Assembly: GCA_043782365.1 (NCBI GenBank)
Contig: JAYWAO010000056.1
Location: forward strand, 1 to 19,007
Source of the DNA: CAIWCD01 sp043782365
GTDB lineage: Bacteria > Myxococcota > Myxococcia > Myxococcales > 40CM-4-68-19
Direction of reading: 5' to 3'
DNA: 19,007 bases
Of this stretch, positions 1 through 10,123 are shown in pieces. Below the pieces are notes generated by a model. That model was not told the origin of the DNA. It made no database searches and saw nothing but the letters and a program-made list of their open reading frames with translations. Each line of letters starts with the position of its first letter. The first letter of the stretch is position 1. Made by a program: the position numbers and the translations under genes.

Positions 1-431
<431 letters not shown>

Positions 432-440
432 CGCGCTCCC

Positions 441-1916
441 CTAGCCGATCACCGGCACGCGCAGGTGCCAGTCGGTGCGGGCCTCGTGCGCAGCGGCGAG
501 CCGCAGCAGCGTCGCCTCGTCCCAGGCGCGGCCGATGAGTTGGTAACCGATCGGTAGTCCCGACTTGGTGAAGCCGCACGGCGCCGAGAGCCCGGGCAGG
601 CCCGCGAGGTTGGCCGGGACGGTGTAGATGTCGTTCAGGTACATCGCCAGCGGGTCGTCTACCTTCTCGCCCAGCTTGAAGGCCGCGGTGGGCGAGGTCG
701 GCGAGAGCACCGCGTCCACTCCGGTAAAGGCTTTTGCAAAGTCCTGATGGATGAGCTGCCGCACCTTCTGGGCCCGCAGGTAGTACGCGTCGTAGTACCC
801 GGACGAGAGCGCGTAGGTGCCCAGCATGATCCGGCGCTTCACCTCGGCGCCGAAGCCCGCCTCGCGCGACTCACCGTACATCTGCGCGAGCGACTTCTCC
901 CCGCCCCTGCGCAGGCCGAACCGCACGCCGTCGTAGCGGGCGAGGTTCGACGAGGCCTCCGCCGTCGCGACGAGGTAGTACGTCGCGATCGCGTGCGGCG
1001 AGTTGGGGAGCGACACCGGGACGATCTGCGCGCCGGCCTCCTCGAAGACCTGCACCGTGCGCCGCACCGCCGCTTCGACCTCGGGGTCGAGCCCCTCGCC
1101 GAAATACTCCTTGGGCAGGCCCAGCTTGAGGCCGCGCACGTCGGGCGCGCGCACCGCCGCGTCGAAGTCGGGCACCGCGCGCGGAGAAGAGGTCTGGTCG
1201 CGCTCGTCGCGTCCCGAGACCGCTTGCAGGAGGAGCGCGCAGCCGCGCACGTCCTGCGCCATCGGACCCACTTGATCAAGCGAGGAGGCGAACGCGATCA
1301 CGCCGTAGCGCGAGACGCGCCCGTAGGTGGGCTTGAGCCCGACGCAGCCCACCAGCGCGGCGGGCTGGCGGATCGACCCGCCGGTGTCGGTGCCGAAGGC
1401 GCCCGGGACCAGCCGCGCCGCGACCGCCGCCGCAGAGCCGCCGCTGGAGCCGCCGGGCGTGCGCGAGAGGTCCCACGGGTTGTGCGTCGGCCCGTAGGCG
1501 GAGTTCTCGGTGGACGAGCCCATCGCGAACTCGTCCATGTTGAGCTTGCCCACCAGCACCGCGCCGGCCGCCTCGAGCTTCTGCACCACCGTGGCCGAGT
1601 AAGGGCTCTTCCAGCCCTCGAGGATCTTCGACCCGCAGGTGGTCTCGACCCCCTTCTGGCAGAAGATGTCCTTGAGCCCCACGGGCACGCCGTCGAGCGC
1701 GGAGAGCGGCCTACCGGCCCGGCGACGCTCGCCAGCCGCAGCGGCCATCGCGCAGGCGCCGGGCTCGTCCACGCGCAGGAACGCCTTCACCTGGGGGTCG
1801 TGCGCGCGGATCCGCGCGAGGCAGGCGTCGAGCGCGGCCTCGGGTGTGGCAGCGCCGCTCTCGAGCGCGTCCGAGAGCGCGCCGAGCGTCAACAGAGAGG
1901 GGTCGATCGCGCTCAA
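441..1916 (-). CDS. gatA: Asp-tRNA(Asn)/Glu-tRNA(Gln) amidotransferase subunit A
   Basis: GatA is the amidase subunit of GatCAB: it hydrolyses glutamine and channels ammonia to GatB. The 491-residue protein has the usual family length and the amidase-signature Ser-cisSer-Lys triad: Lys82 (in GLKD), Ser157 (in PGGSSGGS) and Ser181 (in DTGGSIRQP). The spacing equals that of characterised GatA proteins (K79/S154/S178 in Staphylococcus, from memory). The start is TTG at 1916: the frame upstream closes at once with the gatC stop region, no ATG or GTG is in frame, and GGAG at 1927-1924 is 7 bases upstream. It lies 12 bases after gatC and 9 before gatB, in the order gatC-gatA-gatB. Confidence 0.97.
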   Translation of the reverse strand: MSAIDPSLLTLGALSDALESGAATPEAALDACLARIRAHDPQVKAFLRVDEPGACAMAAAAGERRRAGRPLSALDGVPVGLKDIFCQKGVETTCGSKILEGWKSPYSATVVQKLEAAGAVLVGKLNMDEFAMGSSTENSAYGPTHNPWDLSRTPGGSSGGSAAAVAARLVPGAFGTDTGGSIRQPAALVGCVGLKPTYGRVSRYGVIAFASSLDQVGPMAQDVRGCALLLQAVSGRDERDQTSSPRAVPDFDAAVRAPDVRGLKLGLPKEYFGEGLDPEVEAAVRRTVQVFEEAGAQIVPVSLPNSPHAIATYYLVATAEASSNLARYDGVRFGLRRGGEKSLAQMYGESREAGFGAEVKRRIMLGTYALSSGYYDAYYLRAQKVRQLIHQDFAKAFTGVDAVLSPTSPTAAFKLGEKVDDPLAMYLNDIYTVPANLAGLPGLSAPCGFTKSGLPIGYQLIGRAWDEATLLRLAAAHEARTDWHLRVPVIG

Positions 1917-1928
1917 CCGGTCACTCCA

Positions 1929-2231
1929 TCACTCGAGGATGCGGGGAACGAGGAAGCTCTGCTCATCGCGCTTGGGGGCGGCGGCGAGCGCCTCCTCGCG
2001 CGACAGCCCCTGGACCGCCAGGTCCTCCCGGAGCAGCGACGCGGGGTCCAGCCCGGCGGCGTCGCCCGCGAAGGCGAGCGGCTCGACCTGCGAGACGTCC
2101 ACCTGCGCGAGCGTCTCGACGTAGCCGAGCACCTTGGAGAGCTGGGCCGCGAACTTCTCTTCTTCCTCAGGCCCGAGCTGGAGCCGGGCGAGGTGCGCGA
2201 CGTGCCGCACCTTGGCGCGATCGATCGACAC
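1929..2231 (-). CDS. gatC: Asp-tRNA(Asn)/Glu-tRNA(Gln) amidotransferase subunit C
   Basis: GatC is the small structural subunit that wraps around GatA and ties it to GatB. The 100-residue product has the normal length and the family pattern: an N-terminal helix VRHVAHLARLQL, the middle motif VEPLAF, then LREDLAV and a C-terminal FLVPRILE, which matches the usual FxVPxVxE ending. The start is GTG at 2231-2229, with GGAGG at 2243-2239 spaced 7 bases away. The gene follows the zinc-ribbon protein by 18 bases and precedes gatA by 12, so all four genes are probably one transcript. Confidence 0.96.
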   Translation of the reverse strand: MSIDRAKVRHVAHLARLQLGPEEEEKFAAQLSKVLGYVETLAQVDVSQVEPLAFAGDAAGLDPASLLREDLAVQGLSREEALAAAPKRDEQSFLVPRILE

Positions 2232-2249
2232 TGGACTGCCTCCGATCCG

Positions 2250-4025
2250 CTACTTCTTCTCCGGCTCGGGGGCAGGCGGCGTCTCTGCCGGGGGGGCGTT
2301 CGCCTGCAGGTCGCCCAGGGCCGCCTGCGCGCGCTCGTGGCTGCCGGAGAGCTTGAGCGTCTCCTGCAGCGCCTTGAGCGCCTCGGCGTCGTTCTTGAGC
2401 GCGAGGTACGCCCTGGCGATCCGGTACTGCACCCGCGCCGAGCCCGGGAAGGCCGCCAGCGCCGCCTTCAGCTTGGGCAGCGCCTTCTCGGCGCCGTCGT
2501 CGTCGGCGAGCAGCCGGAGGCCCTCGACCAGCGCGACCCTGCCCTCGGTGGCCTTCAGCTCCGCGGCCTTCTTCAGCTGCTTGTTGAGGTTCGAGTTCGA
2601 CCTGGTCACCCGGTAGTAGTTCGCCAGCGCCAAGGTCAGCTCCGGCGACTTCGGGTCGGCCTTGTAGCCGGCCTGGGTGGCCTCCAGCGCGGCCTTCAGG
2701 TGCGCCTTGGCGTCGACCTTGGCCTTCTCGGAGCCGGCGTTGGCCTCGGCCTTGGCTTTGTCGTCGTCGGCGCGCTGCGCCTTGTCCTCGAGGATCGCCG
2801 ACTGCTCGGTGAGCGCCTCCGACCAGGCGATCTCGATCTCGGCCTTCACCGCGTGGGCCTCGCCGAAGGGGCTCTTGGGCGCGGCCTCGATGGCGGCCAC
2901 GGTGGTCTCGAGCGCGCTGCCGAAGGTCGCCAGCGAGTCCTTCTCCAGCAGCACGCGGCCCTGCTCGAGCTGCTGCACCGCGGCCTCGGGCGGCGGCTTG
3001 GGGCCCAGCTTCTTCACCACGACGAGTCCGCCCAGGACGAGGAAGATCGCCGCGGCGACACCGCCCAGGATCATCATCAGCTTCTTCGAAGGTCCCTTGG
3101 AGAGCCTGCTCTCCGGCTCGGGCGCCTCTTCGGCGGGCGCCTCGCCCTCGGCGGCCTGCTGCTCGGCGGTCATCGCGCCGCCGTCGACCTGGTCCTCGCC
3201 GACGGACTCGCCGGGCGCTGCCACCACCGGCTCGGCCGGAGGCTTCTTGCCCGGCTTGGTGGCCTCGTCGTGTGCGGCGGCCTGCTCCTCGGCCGGGATC
3301 TCGACCTTGCCGGGCACCGAGGACTGCGAGTGCGAGGTGGGGATCTCGTCGTCGGTCGCCTCGGCGGTGCCGGCGGGCGAGTGCTCTTCGGCGGGGGCCT
3401 CGGCCGCCGGCGCAGGGGCGGGCGGAGGCGGCGCCGGGGGGGGCGGCTTGGGCGCGGGCGGCGCGGGCGGCCTGGCCGCGAGCGGCGACTGCCCGAACAT
3501 CATGGTGGAGCCAGCGCCGTCGACCATGGCAGGAGCCGGGGCAGGCTTGCCCGCCGACGACGTGGCCTTGGGCATGGCCGTGGGCGCAGGCTTGGGCAGC
3601 ACCGGGGCCGAGCCGAACACCATGGTGGAGCCCGAGTCGTCGGGCGGCCTGGCAGCCGGGGCGGGCTTGGGCTTCCCGAGCGCTGCAGCGGCGATCGCCG
3701 GCGCCACTGGCGACTGGCCGAACATCATGGTGGAGCCAGCGCCATCTCCGGCCGGTGCGGGGGCAGGCGCTGGCTTGGGCGCCGGCTTGGGCAGCACGGG
3801 GGCCTGCCCGAACACCATGGTGGCGTTGGGCGCAGGCTCAGCCTTGGCGGGCGCGGGCTTGCTGGCGGGCGCAGCGGGCGGCGGAGCCGATGCGCCCGCC
3901 GCCGAGTCCTTCGTGACCTTGAAGGTGTTGCCGCACTTTCCACAGCGCATGGTCAGGCCGCTGGGGCCAACGCGAGCGTCATCGATGCGGTAACGGGCCT
4001 GACACTTGTCGCAGCGGACGTCCAT
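2250..4025 (-). CDS. Zinc-ribbon/TPR single-pass membrane protein with repeated TMxFG motifs
   Basis: The function is not known. The 591-residue protein has, in order: an N-terminal MJ0042-type zinc ribbon (C5, C8, C28, C31); a long Pro/Ala/Lys-rich linker (about 40-310) in which the motif TM[VM]FG recurs at residues 69, 99, 134 and 175; one transmembrane helix at about 316-337 (LMMILGGVAAAIFLVLGGLVVV); and a helical C-terminal part (about 345-575) with TPR-like repeats, clearest at 515-573. The zinc ribbon and linker should be cytoplasmic and the TPR part periplasmic, since the helix is flanked by KK on both sides but has no signal peptide before it. ATG at 4025 is preceded by GGAGAGG. It is first in the cluster with gatCAB. 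Similar zinc-ribbon/linker proteins are typical of myxobacteria; homologues may be annotated only as zinc-ribbon domain proteins. Confidence 0.85.
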   Translation of the reverse strand: MDVRCDKCQARYRIDDARVGPSGLTMRCGKCGNTFKVTKDSAAGASAPPPAAPASKPAPAKAEPAPNATMVFGQAPVLPKPAPKPAPAPAPAGDGAGSTMMFGQSPVAPAIAAAALGKPKPAPAARPPDDSGSTMVFGSAPVLPKPAPTAMPKATSSAGKPAPAPAMVDGAGSTMMFGQSPLAARPPAPPAPKPPPPAPPPPAPAPAAEAPAEEHSPAGTAEATDDEIPTSHSQSSVPGKVEIPAEEQAAAHDEATKPGKKPPAEPVVAAPGESVGEDQVDGGAMTAEQQAAEGEAPAEEAPEPESRLSKGPSKKLMMILGGVAAAIFLVLGGLVVVKKLGPKPPPEAAVQQLEQGRVLLEKDSLATFGSALETTVAAIEAAPKSPFGEAHAVKAEIEIAWSEALTEQSAILEDKAQRADDDKAKAEANAGSEKAKVDAKAHLKAALEATQAGYKADPKSPELTLALANYYRVTRSNSNLNKQLKKAAELKATEGRVALVEGLRLLADDDGAEKALPKLKAALAAFPGSARVQYRIARAYLALKNDAEALKALQETLKLSGSHERAQAALGDLQANAPPAETPPAPEPEKK

Positions 4026-4083
4026 TGACCGAACCTCTCCGCGAATCGCGAGCGGGGTAGAGCAGAGTCTGGAAAAGATCGAA

Positions 4084-4112
4084 AAGATAGGCTGGCCTGC
4101 GCCCCAAGTAAA
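4084..4112 (-). promoter_or_regulatory. Candidate sigma-70 promoter for the zinc-ribbon-gatCAB cluster
   Basis: On the minus strand a -35-like TTTACT (4112-4107) and a -10-like TATCTT (4089-4084) are separated by exactly 17 bases, each matching 4 of 6 consensus positions. The site lies about 60 bases before the ATG at 4025, in an AT-richer pocket of the divergent intergenic region. This is a visual match only. Confidence 0.4.
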
Positions 4113-4143
4113 GCAAAGGGAGCCGCCCCGAGATGACGAAAAA

Positions 4144-4171
4144 TTGACCTCGCCCCGCGCACCCCTAGAGT
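4144..4171 (+). promoter_or_regulatory. Candidate sigma-70 promoter for ftsK
   Basis: TTGACC at 4144-4149 (5 of 6 match to the -35 box) is followed after 16 bases by TAGAGT at 4166-4171 (4 of 6 match to the -10 box). This predicts a leader of about 48 bases before the ATG at 4226. It lies back-to-back with the promoter of the zinc-ribbon gene. Confidence 0.45.
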
Positions 4172-4225
4172 CGGCTCGCCGAGGTTTGCCCGCAGCACGG
4201 GTCCGCGCGGCTTTGGAGGCAGTGG

Positions 4226-7200
4226 ATGGCCAGGCGCGAGTCGCAGGGAAAGAAGGCCAAGCTGGGCGCGGCGCGCAAGCGGGGCGAGGGCGCAGGCCGC
4301 TTCTTGCGGCCGGTCAGCGGGCTGCTGCTCGGCGGGTCGGCGCTGGTGATGCTGCTCGGCCTCTACAGCTACAAGCCCAAGGTCGCTGTCGAGAACCTCG
4401 CCGGTCCGCTCGGCCACTCCCTGGCCGCCACCCTCCTCGAGGCGCTCGGCGTGGGCGCGTGGGCGCTGGGGCTCTTCTTCCTCCTCTGCGCCAGCGCGCT
4501 GCTCTCGGGCTGGCCGCGGCTGACGGCCGCGCGGGTGCTCTCCTGGGCGGTGGTCTGCGGCGGCCTGATGTCGCTCTCGGCGCTGCTGGTCCACGGCAAG
4601 CTGCAGGGTCACCTCTCGGGAGGCGTGGTGGGCGCGCTCTCGGCCGCCGCGGTGCGTGGCGCGCTCTCGACCGCTGGCGCCGCGGTGCTGCTCTCGGCGA
4701 TCTGCTTTGCGGCCCTGGTGGTCGCGACCGACCTCTGGGCGCTGCGGGCTGCTGCCACCGCGGGCCGGCTCTCGGTGGCCGGCGGGGCGATGGCGTTCAA
4801 GGGCGCGGCCTACGCCGTGGACGCGGCCCGTCGCCGCGCTGTCGCGGGCCGCGACGACTCGTTCGGCGACGAAGAGGACGAAGGGGACGAGGACGGCCCG
4901 GCCGCCGACAGCGACTCCGGCGACGGCTCCGAGGACGACGACTCCGCCGAGAGGTCCGCCGAAGAGTCCCAGGACAAGCCCCGCGCCAAGAAGGCGCTCG
5001 CCCCCGAGGCGAGGGCGCTCGCGCTCGCCTCCGCGGATGAGCCGCCGCAGGACCCGCGCCTGCCCGTGCAGCCCGAGATCGTCGAGCCCAAGGTGAAGCG
5101 CGGGAAGGCCGCCGCTGGGGCGGCCGCTGCCGCAACGGGCGCTGCGCTCGTCGGCGCTGGTGCTGCCTCGGCTGGAGCCTCCGCCGCGGTGACGCCTGCC
5201 GCGCCTCCCGTCGCCGCTCCCGCTCCCTCTCCCGCTCCCAGCGCCGTCTCCGGCCGTACTGCGGCGCCCACTCCTACGGTGACTGCTGCGAACGTTGCCG
5301 CAGCGCCCGCCGCCGCGCCGCAGAGCGCTGCGAAGGCTGCCGCTGCAGCCAGGTCCGCGAGCAAGCCCGCGGTGGCCGCGTCGATCGCCGCGGCCGCCGA
5401 CCTCTCCTCGGCCGCAAGCCCCGCCGCCGACAAGGCCTCCGCCGCCGAAGCCTCCGCCTCGCCGCTGATCATCGAGCCCAAGGCCCCGCCCAAGCCCGCG
5501 CCGCGCATCGAGCCGCAGGTCAAGTTGGAGCCGGCCAAGCCCGCGCCCACCCGCAAGACGAGCGACTTCGAGCTCTTCGGCGGCCGCTCTGCCTTCACCA
5601 TCCCGCCGATCGACATCCTCACCGGCGAGATCGCGGCCGCCGCGCCGATCGACCGCGACGGGCTGACGGCCACCGCCGCCAGGCTGCGCGACAAGCTCGC
5701 GTCCTTCGGCATCGACGGCCAGGTGACGCAGATCCGGCCCGGCCCGGTCGTCACCATGTTCGAGTTCCTCCCCGCCGCCGGCGTGAAGGTCTCGCGCATC
5801 GCCTCGCTTTCGGACGACCTGGCGATGGCGATGGAGGCGATGAAGGTCCGCATCGTCGCCCCCATCCCGGGCAAGGGCGTGGTCGGCATCGAGATCCCCA
5901 ACAAGACCCGCCAGACGGTGGTCCTGCGCGAGCTGGTGGAGCAGGAGGCGTTCCTCAAGTCGACCAGCAAGCTGGCGATGTGCCTCGGCAAGGACATCGA
6001 AGGCCAGCCGTACATCGCCGACCTCGCGAAGATGCCGCACCTCCTGATCGCCGGCACCACGGGCTCGGGGAAGAGCGTCGCGGTCAACTCGATGATCGTC
6101 TCGATGCTGCTGCGGGCGACGCCGGAGGAGGTGCGCTTCCTGATGGTCGACCCGAAGATGCTCGAGCTCTCGGTCTACGAGGGGATCCCGCATCTTTTGT
6201 TACCGGTGGTTACCGATTCGAAGAAGGCCGCGATGGCGCTCCGCTGGGGCGTCGAGGAGATGGAGCGCCGCTACCAGCTGCTCTCCGAGTGCGGAGTGCG
6301 CGACATCGCCTCGTACAACAAGCGGGTCGAGAAGGAGGGCGACGCTGCCCGCAAGGCCCCGCCCAAGCTGGTCGCGCCCAAGCGGGTGGTCGACCTCACC
6401 GATCCGAACCTCGACGTGCACGACCTCGCTGCCGCCGCGGCGCGCGGTGAGGTGACCGGCTCGCGGGAGCAGATCGGCCTGCGCCCGACCGCGGCTGGTG
6501 ACGGCCCCGCGCGAGCGCCTTACCTCGTCGATGGCGCGGGCGCCCAGCACGGCCTGCAGGCCTCGCAAAACAAGGGCACCGCGGCCAACGGCGCGGGGGC
6601 CAACGCGGCGACCACCTCAGAGTGGCTGCGCGCGGAGCTGCAGGCCCGCGGCGAGCCCACCGACCTGCCCGGCGACCCGGGCAGCCGGAGCCCATCGCCT
6701 GAGCCGCTCAAGAAGCTGCCCTACATCGTCATCATCATCGACGAGCTCGCGGATCTCATGATGGTGGCCTCGCGCGAGGTGGAGACGTACATCGCCCGGC
6801 TCGCCCAGATGGCCCGCGCCGCTGGCATCCACCTGATGGTCGCCACCCAGCGCCCCTCGACCGACGTGGTCACCGGCGTGATCAAGGCCAACTTCCCCTC
6901 GCGCATCTCGTTCAAGGTCGCCAGCCGGCACGACTCGGCCACCATCATCAACGCCAACGGCGCCGAGAACCTGCTCGGCATGGGCGACATGCTCATCCTG
7001 CCTCCGGGCACCTCTGCGCTCACCCGCGTGCACGGCCCGTTCGTGGACGAAAAAGAGATCCACGCGGTGGTCGAGCACTGGAAGCAGCAGGGCGCGCCGG
7101 TCTACGACCCGAACATCTTGAAGCCCCGCGCCGAGGACGGCGAAGGGGTCGAGGGGGTCGAGGACGAGGGCCCCGACGAGCTCTACGACCAGGCGCTCGC

Positions 7201-7387
7201 CGCGCTGGCCGACATGCGGTTCATCTCGATCTCGCTGCTGCAGCGCAAGCTGCGGGTTGGCTACAACCGGGCGGCGCGGATGATCGAGCGGATGGAGCGG
7301 GACGGCATCGTCGGGCCGGCGGATGGGGCGAAGCCGCGCGAGGTGCTGATCCGGGCGCTCGGGGAGATGCCGGGCGCCGGGGCGTAG
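4226..7387 (+). CDS. ftsK: DNA translocase FtsK
   Basis: FtsK is the septum-anchored ATPase that pumps chromosome DNA and clears the dif region at division. The 1053-residue protein shows an N-terminal membrane part with about four helices (roughly 31-48, 75-94, 104-123, 147-168), an acidic stretch (211-245), an Ala/Pro-rich linker to about 445, the alpha-beta motor, and a winged-helix gamma domain (about 983-1046) with the motif VGYNRAARMIERME that reads orienting sequences. Walker A is GTTGSGKS at 610-617 and Walker B is YIVIIIDELADLM with D839/E840. About 130 residues are inserted between them (about 700-828), longer than I expect for this loop. ATG at 4226 is preceded by GGAGG at 4215-4219, spaced 6 bases. 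It is divergent from the zinc-ribbon-gat cluster. Confidence 0.97.
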   Translation: MARRESQGKKAKLGAARKRGEGAGRFLRPVSGLLLGGSALVMLLGLYSYKPKVAVENLAGPLGHSLAATLLEALGVGAWALGLFFLLCASALLSGWPRLTAARVLSWAVVCGGLMSLSALLVHGKLQGHLSGGVVGALSAAAVRGALSTAGAAVLLSAICFAALVVATDLWALRAAATAGRLSVAGGAMAFKGAAYAVDAARRRAVAGRDDSFGDEEDEGDEDGPAADSDSGDGSEDDDSAERSAEESQDKPRAKKALAPEARALALASADEPPQDPRLPVQPEIVEPKVKRGKAAAGAAAAATGAALVGAGAASAGASAAVTPAAPPVAAPAPSPAPSAVSGRTAAPTPTVTAANVAAAPAAAPQSAAKAAAAARSASKPAVAASIAAAADLSSAASPAADKASAAEASASPLIIEPKAPPKPAPRIEPQVKLEPAKPAPTRKTSDFELFGGRSAFTIPPIDILTGEIAAAAPIDRDGLTATAARLRDKLASFGIDGQVTQIRPGPVVTMFEFLPAAGVKVSRIASLSDDLAMAMEAMKVRIVAPIPGKGVVGIEIPNKTRQTVVLRELVEQEAFLKSTSKLAMCLGKDIEGQPYIADLAKMPHLLIAGTTGSGKSVAVNSMIVSMLLRATPEEVRFLMVDPKMLELSVYEGIPHLLLPVVTDSKKAAMALRWGVEEMERRYQLLSECGVRDIASYNKRVEKEGDAARKAPPKLVAPKRVVDLTDPNLDVHDLAAAAARGEVTGSREQIGLRPTAAGDGPARAPYLVDGAGAQHGLQASQNKGTAANGAGANAATTSEWLRAELQARGEPTDLPGDPGSRSPSPEPLKKLPYIVIIIDELADLMMVASREVETYIARLAQMARAAGIHLMVATQRPSTDVVTGVIKANFPSRISFKVASRHDSATIINANGAENLLGMGDMLILPPGTSALTRVHGPFVDEKEIHAVVEHWKQQGAPVYDPNILKPRAEDGEGVEGVEDEGPDELYDQALAALADMRFISISLLQRKLRVGYNRAARMIERMERDGIVGPADGAKPREVLIRALGEMPGAGA

Positions 7388-7445
7388 CAGCGTCGGCCAC
7401 CGCAGACGGGGCCGCCGGCCAGCGGAGCCACGCGTCGGGCCTGCG

Positions 7446-8819
7446 CTACCCCTTCGGAGGCTCCCCTGGGGGCAACGCCAGCTGCCTGCGCCGCGGCGGC
7501 AGCGCCAGCCGCGGCTTCTCATCGGCGAAGCTCGACGGCAGCACGTTGAACGGCAACAGCTTGATCAGCATCGGCAACAAGAGCGCCCCGCCCGGGGCCG
7601 CGAAGATGGCGAGCGCCGGGATGGTCTTCGCCAGATCGATCAGCTGCTCGCGCACCTTGGCCTTCTCGACGGCGTTGAGCGTCTGGCCCGCGGTGGCCCT
7701 CGCGAGCAGCTCGGCCAGCTCGCCCGTCTCGCGGATCTCCTGGATGACGCGGTCGAGGTTGTCGTTGATGGCCGCCTGCATCCGGCTGGTGAAGGCGCGC
7801 GGCAGGCCCTCGGGGATCTCGGCGCGGCGCAGGGCCGCCAGCGCGGCGCTGTTCTGCCGGTAGAAGCCGTCGACGGCCATCTCCACCATCGAGAGGCGCT
7901 CGGTGTCGACCTGCAGCGCGTCGGCGAGCCGGGAGACGTACGCTAGCTCACCGGAGTCGAAGTGCTGGTCCACCAGCGCCGCCAAGAGCACCTGCTCGAG
8001 CGCGAACTGCCGCAGCGCCTCGCCGCCCAAGGCCCCGGCCAGCTGCTCGGGAGGCCGCGGGTCCTCGAGCCCGGCGCGCAGGAGCCGCGCCTCCTTGGCC
8101 GGCAGCCGCTGGTCGCGGATCACCTGCTCGAAGCCGCGCAGCGACTCCTGGCCGTTCTCCTGCTCCCGCGCGAGCCCCGCGAGGAGCTCCACCAGCACCG
8201 CCCGCCAGGAGAGCGCGGTGCGCAGGAGCAGCTTCACCGCTTCGGCCGAGATGCGCCCGCGGTGGAACGAGGCCAGCGCCAGCGTGGCGGTGGTGCGCAC
8301 CTCGATCGCCGAGAGCCCGCTGTGCAGCGGCAGCCCCGCGAACGGCCCACCCTCGGCGAGGTAGCGCCGCTGGAGCCGCAGCGCCGCCTTGCCCGCCAGC
8401 CGCTGCCAGAGCGCCGGGGCAGAGCCCACCGGATCGGCAAAGAGCGTCGCCGCTGCCTGCGCCTCGTCGGCGGAGGCCGCAAGCAGCGCGATCAGCTGCG
8501 CCTTGCGTGCGAGGACCGCCTCTTCGGTCGCGCCTGCCGCGTGCGTGAACCAGGGCGACCCCGAGAGGTGGCCGATGTGGCAGCACGTCCGCAGGAGCCC
8601 GGCCACCAGCAGCCCGAACGCCCGCTCGCCTGGGGAGGCCTCGGGCAGCAGCGCCAGCGCGTCGTCGTCCGCGCCGGTGCCATAGTTGAGGCCGGTCTGC
8701 GCGAGCAGCCGCTCGACCGCCCCGCGCCGCTCGCGCAGTGTGGGCAGCAGGAGGCCCTTGGGCTGCGGGCCGGTGACGACCGCGCCGACTAGCGCGAGCA
8801 GCCACTCCCGGCTGCCCAC
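7446..8819 (-). CDS. TerB-like/LETM1-like domain protein
   Basis: The function is unproven. The C-terminal region (about residues 380-433 counted from GTG 8819) resembles the LETM1 core: a basic KAKVREQL helix, then a hydrophobic segment rich in proline (TIPALAIFAAPGGALLLP) and the ending LPFNVLPSSF. Before it (about 270-335) is a TerB-like helical module with DQHFDSGELAYVSRLADAL. Proteins with both parts occur in bacteria and are mostly uncharacterised; eukaryotic LETM1 is an inner-membrane ion-exchange protein. One membrane-associated segment is expected. The start is uncertain: the canonical choices are GTG 8819, used here, and TTG 8969. The 8820-8874 stretch has coding-like codon use, so a rare ATC start at 8861, with GGAG at 8874-8871, is possible. 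It is convergent with ftsK and lies downstream of recA. Confidence 0.72.
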   Translation of the reverse strand: MGSREWLLALVGAVVTGPQPKGLLLPTLRERRGAVERLLAQTGLNYGTGADDDALALLPEASPGERAFGLLVAGLLRTCCHIGHLSGSPWFTHAAGATEEAVLARKAQLIALLAASADEAQAAATLFADPVGSAPALWQRLAGKAALRLQRRYLAEGGPFAGLPLHSGLSAIEVRTTATLALASFHRGRISAEAVKLLLRTALSWRAVLVELLAGLAREQENGQESLRGFEQVIRDQRLPAKEARLLRAGLEDPRPPEQLAGALGGEALRQFALEQVLLAALVDQHFDSGELAYVSRLADALQVDTERLSMVEMAVDGFYRQNSAALAALRRAEIPEGLPRAFTSRMQAAINDNLDRVIQEIRETGELAELLARATAGQTLNAVEKAKVREQLIDLAKTIPALAIFAAPGGALLLPMLIKLLPFNVLPSSFADEKPRLALPPRRRQLALPPGEPPKG

Positions 8820-8964
8820 GGGCTCGGCCGTCTGCTGCGTCTGGTAGCTCAGGCTCTCGATGACCCACGTCTCCGGCGGAACGGTCCTGAGTCTAACACT
8901 CCGACCCGCGGCGCACTCACGGGGATGAATACGGACCGGGCAACCGGAGAGCCATCCATCGGAC

Positions 8965-8996
8965 TGCAAATCCGGGGCTGCTGGGCCCCGGCTCTC
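8965..8996 (-). terminator. Candidate intrinsic terminator of recA
   Basis: Eleven or so bases after the recA stop, the minus strand forms a 7-bp GC stem (CCGGGGC 8991-8985 / GCCCCGG 8978-8972) with loop CCAGCA, followed by ATTTG. The U-tract is short, so termination may be partial. A competing 7-bp stem, GAGAGCC (8947-8953) with GGCTCTC (8990-8996), encloses the same hairpin. Confidence 0.4.
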
Positions 8997-9006
8997 AGCG
9001 GGGGCG

Positions 9007-10092
<1,086 letters not shown>

Positions 10093-10123
10093 GTGTTCTC
10101 CGAAAAGGGGGTCCGTGGAGGGA

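Noticed and set aside
747..4028. A 1093-codon open frame on the plus strand opposite gatA, gatC and the zinc-ribbon gene.
   Set aside because: It is rich in Arg, Gly and Leu with no domain, as expected for the antisense of high-GC coding sequence; the opposite strand carries clear families.
3953..6193. A 746-codon minus-strand frame opposite ftsK.
   Set aside because: It has no recognisable domain and mirrors the codon pattern of ftsK.
7388..7445. A terminator between the convergent ftsK and LETM1-like genes.
   Set aside because: No stem with a U-tract could be found in this 58-base gap.
8946..8996. tRNA-Cys-like arm: TCGGA, loop CTGCAAA (GCA anticodon), TCCGG on the plus strand, with a 7-bp closing stem nearby.
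   Set aside because: The loop is perfect for tRNA-Cys, but no T-arm with GGTTCGANTCC, no proper D-arm and no CCA-side acceptor could be fitted. The region is better explained as the recA terminator.
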